From positions 112,501 to 136,323 of the forward strand of contig CAUYUJ010021041.1 in assembly GCA_963575745.1 (NCBI GenBank): DNA of 23,823 bases, in the 5' to 3' direction. Below the pieces are notes generated by a model. That model was not told the origin of the DNA, made no database searches, and worked only from the letters and a program-made list of their open reading frames with translations. Of this stretch, positions 18,885 to 23,823 are shown one piece after another. How positions within the stretch are numbered: the stretch's first letter is position 1; every line of letters begins with the position of its first letter. The position numbers and the translations under genes were made by a program. Origin of the DNA: Prorocentrum cordatum. Taxonomy: Eukaryota > Sar > Dinophyceae > Prorocentrales > Prorocentraceae.

Positions 18885-19179
18885 GGGTTGTGACAAAAAC
18901 TGAGCCCGTCATCGTCGAACTGCATCGTTTGAGCTCCAACGAGGGGGGAGATTGGTAAAGGTGTCGCTGATCCTTGAAACCACCAGAGATCTGGGACTAG
19001 CGAAACTGGGCTAACAAAAAACTAAACTGATCATCCAGGACAATACCCATCAGCAACAACCAAAGAGACCCACGGGGCAGGGAGGGCGGGGCTCCAAAAT
19101 CCAAACCGGCACCGATCAGACCCACCAGGCTGGACAGATGCGCACCCGCGCGCCCACCGAGGATTCCCATATCTAACAC

Positions 19180-19207
19180 ATATCTAACAGGGGGGAGTGT
19201 TAGATAT
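19180..19207. repeat. ATATCTAACA hairpin 1
   Basis: ATATCTAACA (19180-19189) pairs with TGTTAGATAT (19198-19207) around a GGGGGGAG loop. A further ATATCTAACA lies directly upstream at 19169-19178. Located about 200 bp upstream of the gene 3 spliced-leader-like site. Confidence 0.85.
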
Positions 19208-19244
19208 AGATCCCTGTAACTGTCGCAACTTTTATATCCGGCAG

Positions 19245-19275
19245 CATATCTAACAGGGGGCAGGTGTTAGATATG
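19245..19275. repeat. ATATCTAACA hairpin 2
   Basis: CATATCTAACA (19245-19255) pairs perfectly over 11 bp with TGTTAGATATG (19265-19275) around a G-rich 9-nt loop. It copies the design of the hairpin 65 bp upstream. Confidence 0.88.
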
Positions 19276-19376
19276 GGGGCTGCTTAGGGGGCTGATGGGG
19301 CACAGATGGGGCCTCCAGGGATCGGTCGCTTGGCCCTTGCGGCCGCGGTGACCTCTTGCGCTCCTCCCCCTTCCCT

Positions 19377-19397
19377 CTAGAGCAACTTTGGCCCAAG
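19377..19397 (+). other. Spliced-leader relict upstream of gene 3
   Basis: Ungapped comparison with the last 21 bases of the dinoflagellate spliced leader gives 15 matches, 14 of them in the 17 bases at the 3' end (AGCAACTTTGGCCCAAG). It lies 41 bases before ATG 19439. The truncated 5' part fits known genomic relicts, which tend to be incomplete. Chance cannot be excluded for a match of this quality alone. Confidence 0.45.
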
Positions 19398-19438
19398 CTG
19401 ACCACGGTTCCGAACCTCGGCCAAGTCACTTCTGCAAC

Positions 19439-20479
19439 ATGCCGCCGAAGCGCCCCGCTGACCAGCTCCCGAAGCCGATGATGGAAGCCGCCGATGCGCT
19501 CAAGGCCCAGGGGCTGGAGGTGACTGGCGAGAACCTGGCTGTGCTCCCTCACGCGCTTCGCGTGAAGGCTTTCAGCTCACTGAACACCGCCCTCAATTCC
19601 AGGTTCCAGGATAAGGCGGTGCTGCTCAAGAACTTACAGGACGATAACGACAAGAGGGAGTACCTGGCCAGCTTCATGATCGACCCGAAGAGCGGCGGCA
19701 CCATGACCAACAAATCCAGCCGCGAGGTGATCGAGAAGACGACCAAGAAGGTCCTCTGGGTCACGTTGGAGCAGTACGGGGGGCCGCTCTTCTTGAACAG
19801 CATGGAGCACGCGAGAATCGCCTTGGAGGGCGAGCCTAGTCGACCCCACGAGAACAAGAAGCTGGCGGATACTGGAGTGCAACAGTTCAGGGTGGAGGTC
19901 ACAGAGGAGGTCTTCGAGAAGGTCCTCAAGGAGAGTGCGGAGCTCGCAAAACAAGTTGAGCTTTCCGCTGAGGAGTTCGAGCCCGTGGCGAACGTGCTGA
20001 AAGATAAGGACTTGTCTGGGCCCTCGTCGGCTGATGGCTCCACCAAGCCACCGATGAAGAGACAGCGTCAAAGCAGACGCGCCACGCCAGCCGCGACCGA
20101 ACCCGACCCGCCCGCTGGGCCCGATCCAGCGACCAAGGCTTCGCAGGAGAGCTTGGCGAAGGAGCTGAGTGAGTTGAAGAAGTTCTACGACAAGTCGAAG
20201 AAGGAGCTGGACGAGGCGAAGCTCATCGAGCAGAAGCTGGCCTCGAAGGCTTGGGGTGGCGCAGCGACCGACTACCTGAAGGAGGCCGTGGACAAGATGA
20301 GGACTGAAATGGGCCAGGCGTTCAACTTCTGGGCGGAGACGAAGGGTAAGACGCACGCCAACAACCAGGAGAGGGACGCAGACTCCGCGGCGGCCAGAGC
20401 CATGCTCACCGAGAAGAAGAGGGAGTACGACACGTTCAAGACTAACACGTTGAGCGAGTTCCTCAAGTTCAAGAAGTAA
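19439..20479 (+). CDS. Basic coiled-coil protein of unknown function (gene 3)
   Basis: An intronless 346-aa frame starting MPPKRPADQLPKP. I chose ATG 19439 because it is the first ATG after the spliced-leader-like sequence and begins with a basic, Pro-rich start. Residues about 20-165 look folded (KREYLASFMIDPKSGG, WVTLEQYGGPLFLNSMEHARIAL). Residue 206 opens a basic cluster, MKRQRQSRR, a likely nuclear localisation signal, followed by a Pro/Ala/Asp linker. Residues about 235-346 are charged and helical with heptad-like spacing (LAKELSELKKFYDKSKKELDEAK), probably a coiled coil, ending FLKFKK. The middle part reminds me of poorly characterised proteins that are multiplied in dinoflagellate genomes, but I cannot name the family. 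Third codon positions are strongly G/C, supporting a genuine gene. Spacer repeat copy C begins 128 bp after the stop. Confidence 0.75.
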   Translation: MPPKRPADQLPKPMMEAADALKAQGLEVTGENLAVLPHALRVKAFSSLNTALNSRFQDKAVLLKNLQDDNDKREYLASFMIDPKSGGTMTNKSSREVIEKTTKKVLWVTLEQYGGPLFLNSMEHARIALEGEPSRPHENKKLADTGVQQFRVEVTEEVFEKVLKESAELAKQVELSAEEFEPVANVLKDKDLSGPSSADGSTKPPMKRQRQSRRATPAATEPDPPAGPDPATKASQESLAKELSELKKFYDKSKKELDEAKLIEQKLASKAWGGAATDYLKEAVDKMRTEMGQAFNFWAETKGKTHANNQERDADSAAARAMLTEKKREYDTFKTNTLSEFLKFKK

Positions 20480-20579
20480 GCAGCGTCGGAGTTGCCAGCG
20501 ACAGAGTGTGCACGCTACACTACTCACCAAACAGGGAGCCTCGGCAAGCTTCGGGGCAGCTAGCTCGCCGTCCGCTGAC

Positions 20580-20587
20580 AAAAAAAA
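20580..20587 (+). other. A8 tract after gene 3
   Basis: Eight A residues 100 bp after the gene 3 stop and 20 bp before copy C begins. Together with the 5' spliced-leader-like sequence it could be the remnant of a poly(A) tail of a retroposed mRNA. Short A-tracts are common, so the evidence is slight. Confidence 0.3.
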
Positions 20588-20607
20588 GGTTGCATCACCC
20601 AACCGCA

Positions 20608-21240
20608 GAGCTGACACCATCATCATCACCATCATTACCACCAGCAACCTACTACCTTCGGGGGGGGCTACGTTCGAAAATCCAAACCAGAACTTTTGGC
20701 AACAGTTCTGGTTTGGATTTTGCTTCGGGAAAATACGCACACCCCCACCTTGCCTTCCCCCTGGGCCTCGCCTTGGGCGCCCGCCTTTGGTGCCCAGTTG
20801 GACCTCTGGGCTCCCGCCCCGAAAGGCGAGCTCCCCTTGGGCCTCTTGTGGGTTCCCTGCGTCGTCGTCATCGTTATCGTCATCCGCCATCGTCGACGCT
20901 TCAAGCATCCACCATCGCCACACTGGGGCCCAGCCTTGGCTTCCTCTTGGCTGCTCGCCTTTGGTGCCCAGTTGGACCTCTGGGCTCCCGCCACGAAAGG
21001 CGATCTCTCCTTGGGCCTCTTGTGGGTTCCCTGCGTCGTCGTCATCGTTATCACCATCTGCCATGGTCAACGATTAAAGCATCCACCATCGTCACATTGG
21101 GTTGGACCTCTGGGCCCCCGCCCCGAAATGCGACCTCCTGGGGGACCAAGGGGGGGCCCAGGGGAACCAAGGGGACCAAGGAGACCAAGGGGGACCGAGG
21201 AGTGGTACCAAAGGGGGCCAAGGGGTACCAAGGGGCACCC
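20608..21240. repeat. GC-rich spacer repeat, copy C (633 bp)
   Basis: Same length and order as copy B: GAGCTGACA start, CATCATCATCACC, 17-bp hairpin, two units of about 174 bp, a shortened unit, and GGGGACCAAGG repeats, which here continue to about 21275. It separates gene 3 from gene 4. The sequence outside the 633 bp differs from that around copy B, so both ends of the duplicated segment are sharply defined. Confidence 0.93.
20677..20721. repeat. Perfect 17-bp hairpin in copy C
   Basis: AAAATCCAAACCAGAAC (20677-20693) and its exact reverse complement (20705-20721) around an 11-nt loop, 198 bp after the gene 3 stop. Both arms are identical to those in copy B. Confidence 0.92.
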
Positions 21241-21300
21241 AGGGGGGACCATGGGGACCAAGGGGGACCGACGGTGGGAGCATCGTGATCGCCCTTATCA

Positions 21301-21322
21301 TCCGAAGCCGTTGTTGCCAAAT
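21301..21322 (+). other. Spliced-leader-like sequence upstream of gene 4
   Basis: Starts TCCGAAGCCGTTGTTG and matches 15 of 22 spliced-leader bases without gaps, 20 bases before ATG 21342. About one match this good is expected by chance in a window of this size, so only the position makes it notable. An AG at 21332-21333 (CCGACAG) could serve as a trans-splice acceptor. Confidence 0.28.
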
Positions 21323-21341
21323 CCACTCCGACAGACTGGCA

Positions 21342-22239
21342 ATGATGATGTGTCGTTTGCTATTCCTGCCTGTGTTTCTCGCAATGGGGATTCGGCAACA
21401 GCTTGGCCTGACGAGCAAGTCAACAAAAGTGATTGGCCGCTCGAAATTTTCGAAGGCTGTGAAACCTACCGTCGGCACCGATCTGTCTGAGTGGTTGCGT
21501 TCAAAATACAAGCGAGGCCAATTGTCAAATAAAGATGTGAGGGTGGCGGCTTCAAAAGAGAAGGATGGGGATGTTCACATGTCACGTTGTGGTTCGTCTG
21601 GCAAGCACGAGAGAAACATTTCCAGAGATTTAATTCGTTGCCTTTCGAAGAGATCTGAAAGGCCACCCGTTTACGTTGCCAAGTGTGTGTTTTGGGACCC
21701 TCTCAATGCGGAGTCATTCGAAGATGACGTATTTTTCCAGTTGCCGTACGAAATAATGGAATACGAGATTGACAAACATGGCGTCGATCATTTTACGCAT
21801 ATCGAAGATGACCACCCCGTTTTTCGGATTCGTGAAGAGTGGTGTCAGCGAGTTGACTTACATCCAGATGCGGCCAGTTCTGTTGTTCCAATTTCTGTGT
21901 GGGGCGATTCTGCTGGGTTCTTGACGCGCGACAGCATCTATCTTATGTTGTGGGGCCCAATCGGCGGGGCTGACCGCGCCCGACACTGGTTCGCATCGTG
22001 GGGAAAGCGAGTGTGTTGCGGTTGTGGGTGCCACGGACGGCACACATTCGATTCCTTTGTTCGGGTTCTGGTGTGGGCGATGGAGGTCTCCCTGACAAAC
22101 AAGTGGCCATCGACGAGGCATGACGGAGTCCGCTTTGCAGACTCCAAGCTGCCAGGCCGCGGGGACATGTACCTTGCATCCCGCTCCCCCTCGTCCTCCC
22201 CCTCCTCCTCCTCGCCCCCGCATGTAGGCCTAATCTCAG
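21342..22239 (+). CDS. Dinoflagellate-expanded transposase-like protein, exon 1 (gene 4)
   Basis: Exon 1 of a gene that would encode 631 aa with exon 2. ATG 21342 (MMMCRLLFLPVF) is the first after copy C; a later start such as MGIRQQLG (21384) is possible. Recognisable order: RDLIRCLSKR, QLPYEIMEYEIDKHG, LHPDAASSVVPISVWGDSAGF, then a cysteine cluster CCGCGCHGRHTFDSF and WPSTRHDG. From memory these match a family present in many copies in Symbiodinium and other dinoflagellates, usually labelled hypothetical; a distant relation to CACTA-type transposases is inference. The Ser/Pro-rich end (SPSSSPSSSSPPHVGLIS) is not typical, so the true donor could lie upstream, at 22155 or 22168. The preferred donor is AG/GTGAGG after 22239. 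Confidence 0.65.
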
Positions 22240-22497
22240 GTGAGGTCACAGTATCGGTAACTGTTTTGCAGCATTCCCCCTCCGCTGGGGGGAAGGGGGA
22301 ATGCTTGACAGATCCTAAGATGCATCGACCTCTGACGGCTCTTGCCTTGCCTTACCTTGCCTCATCTTCATGCCACTCCCCGTCGCCCTCCCCTCCCTTT
22401 TTCTCCACAACACACATCCCGTTTTCAAACATATCCCCCAAAATGGGCGGGCGAGGGGGCGGGGGGGAGTAAGGTGCAAGTCCCTGAGCAGCTCCAG
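22240..22497 (+). other. Probable intron of gene 4 with direct repeats at both ends
   Basis: The two exons share a frame, but TAA at 22470 and TGA at 22485 interrupt it, so an intron (or damage) must lie between. A GT-AG intron of 258 bp keeps phase 1 on both sides. CAGGTGA is found at both junctions (22237 and 22495), as expected if the intron arrived with a target-site duplication, as introner elements do. Other in-phase boundaries exist (22156-22530, 22169-22504), so the exact ends are uncertain. It contains a G/C-run hairpin at 22271-22304. Confidence 0.5.
22271..22304. repeat. Hairpin inside the gene 4 intron
   Basis: GCATTCCCCC (22271-22280) pairs with GGGGGAATGC (22295-22304), extending by a few G/C pairs with one bulge toward a short loop. 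Confidence 0.85.
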
Positions 22498-23495
22498 GTG
22501 ACAGATGGCGGGCCGCAAGAGCTCGCAAAGGAGATTCGCTTCGGGCGCGCATGGACGTGTGCCAAAAAAAGGGTGATTGGTCATGGATGCAACCATTTCT
22601 CGGCGTATCTGGGTGGGGCGGGGAAGGCGACAATAAAATTGTATGTTGGAAATGCAAAGCTGGCTATAACACGGAATTCCCCTACACAGATGCGTCCCTC
22701 GCGGCCGCATGGCGGACGACTTCTGTTTCCGACCTCTCGTTTCGACTTGAAATGCTATCTGGCCTTCGATATGCGAGCCCCTTCTGGAGCATACCAGGCT
22801 TTATATTGGACTACGTGACTATAGATTTAATGCACGCAGGGGACCTCGGGTGTTTGCAATATTTTCTCGCCAACGTATTGCTCGAGATTTGTGATCGCAT
22901 GGGCGGTGTTGTCTCGCGCCCGTGTGTGACATTAGGCCACTTAACGCTCTTGATGTCGATTTGTTCTAAGAGCCTTGGTTTGGAGAGCCCGCCATGGAAT
23001 TGGATCACAATGAATATGATCAAGACAATTGGGAAAAACCCGAAAATGAAGTTGAAGGCGTCTGAAACCCGCAGGCTGCTAAAATGCACGCGGCTCCTCA
23101 TTGAGCGGTTCTTCCCCCCCCGAGATGCCCGCGAACAGCTGGTTTTCGATTGTGTGGATGCCGTTCATCATATATACGTTGAACTGCACCGATGGGACCG
23201 CTATGCTTCGCCGCCGAAGTGTGCAAGATGGGCGCGTGTGTTTGTCACGCTTTACGGTGAACTTAACAAATGGGCAGTGGCAGAGAATTTAAATGGATCT
23301 TTCACGCGGTATAAATTTTACCCGAAGTTCCACCAATTCGTTGAATTGTTCGAAAGAGAGGTGCCAAAGTATGGGTCGGCAGCTGATTTTTGGTGCTGCG
23401 CCGACGAATCGGCGATAGGTGATGCAATTCATGTGGCCGAGCGCTGTCACGCAAAGTACTTGCACAGGTCAATCATATGCAGGCACCGCCTGTGA
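22498..23495 (+). CDS. Dinoflagellate-expanded transposase-like protein, exon 2 (gene 4)
   Basis: Exon 2 carries the more diagnostic half. In order: CQKKGDWSWMQPFLGV followed by CWKCKAG, then ASPFWSIPGFILDYVTIDLMHAGDLGCLQYFLANVL, a Lys-rich stretch, and near the end KFYPKFHQFVELF, GSAADFWCCADESAIGD and RHRL before TGA at 23493. The DLMHAGDLG segment recalls the DxMH(I/V) block of CACTA/Transposase_21 proteins, and the KFH...FWC.ADE segment fits the dinoflagellate family noted for exon 1. No complete catalytic triad can be assigned from the sequence alone. The frame is free of stops, so the copy may be recent or functional. Start of this exon is set by phase and the AG at 22496-22497; about 16 codons before KGDW are uncertain. 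Confidence 0.7.
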
Positions 23496-23700
23496 GAAAA
23501 ACAATAGCTTACCCACGCGTATGGCATTTGGTCATCACGTGGTCGCTGCAAAAAATGAAGGGAATCCTGAGTCTCTATCCTCTATAATCCGCTTGGCTCC
23601 GCCGTGGCCTTCCGCCCCGTCGTTCCCCCTGGCGCTCACTGTTTGGGATCCACGCGTTTGTTCCCCTTAACTGTGGGCGTCCCTTTAAGTAGCTTCCTTT
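23496..23700. other. 3' flank of gene 4
   Basis: About 200 bp without a supported gene; no copy of the spacer repeat follows here, unlike genes 1 and 3, at least up to the window end. Confidence 0.4.
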
Positions 23701-23705
23701 TGGCA

Positions 23706-23820
23706 CTAGGTGTACATTATGTATATGTATATGTTTATGTGTAAATATGTATGCATATATGTATGTGTATGTGTTTGTATGTCTATGTAAATGATTATGT
23801 GCGGATACGCATGCATATCA
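23706..23820. repeat. TATG/TGTA-rich microsatellite
   Basis: Imperfect TATGTATATG/TATGTG units to the end of the window, largely alternating purine-pyrimidine, similar in style to the arms of foldback II. Confidence 0.8.
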
Positions 23821-23823
23821 CGC

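Larger units (their letters stand above)
18769..19376. other. Spacer between genes 2 and 3, three hairpins
   Basis: Holds the 3' flank of gene 2 and the 5' flank of gene 3. A repeated GACCCCGTCATC/GAGCCCGTCATC pair lies at about 18831 and 18902. AAAATCCAAACC at 19096-19107 matches 12 bases of the hairpin arm in copies B and C. Three hairpins are listed separately. No coding sequence is supported. Confidence 0.55.

Noticed and set aside
19634-21070. 478-codon minus-strand frame
   Set aside because: It runs antisense through the well-supported gene 3 and then copy C. Codon bias favours the + strand.
1-23823. tRNA, rRNA or other structural RNA genes
   Set aside because: No recognisable tRNA arms or rRNA segments found by eye on either strand; a covariance-model scan would be needed to be certain.

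Overview
The window looks like nuclear DNA of a dinoflagellate. Three things point there: sequences resembling the dinoflagellate spliced leader (core CCGTAGCCATTT) sit just upstream of reading frames at 15379 and 19377; a two-exon gene at 21342-23495 resembles, from memory, a highly multiplied dinoflagellate protein family; and the rest is GC-rich DNA crowded with low-complexity and tandem repeats. A Prorocentrum-like species is a guess from repeat style only. There is no sign of operons, ribosome binding sites or bacterial genes.

Layout. Positions 1-15046 hold almost no credible coding sequence. In order they contain: a possible exon scrap (6-224); G/C homopolymer repeats (771-1262); a GATC array and a 15-bp CAAT-type tandem repeat (1270-1605); a satellite of about 101 bp with ten full copies (1868-2892); a polypurine block and ATG repeats (3091-3700); a 129-bp repeat rich in G/C-run palindromes (3780-4170); a GGC block (4441-4717); a long field of degenerate CCAAGANGGCC-type repeats (4910-7290); TCG and CTC blocks; non-repetitive stretches without recognisable genes (7640-9857, 10006-11764); a higher-order repeat (11830-13435); a 124-bp tandem repeat running into a 100-N assembly gap (13724-13823); and then three long foldback (inverted-repeat) structures side by side (13824-14601).

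From about 15.0 kb the character changes. Four reading frames lie on the + strand: a basic, nuclear-looking protein (15404-16777), a RING-H2 protein lacking its first half-site (17945-18768), a coiled-coil, basic protein (19439-20479), and a two-exon, transposase-like protein of a dinoflagellate-expanded family (21342-23495). Related GC-rich repeat copies precede the first, second and fourth frames (copies A, B, C). B and C are 633 bp each, about 98% identical by hand count, and carry a perfect 17-bp hairpin. Spliced-leader-like sequence lies between repeat and start codon for genes 1 and 4, and upstream of gene 3. A short A-tract follows gene 3.

How the genes might work together is inference. 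One reading is a chain of retroposed, intron-poor genes separated by a mobile repeat. Another is a multi-gene mobile element whose last gene is the transposase-like protein. Functions of genes 1 and 3 are not recognised.
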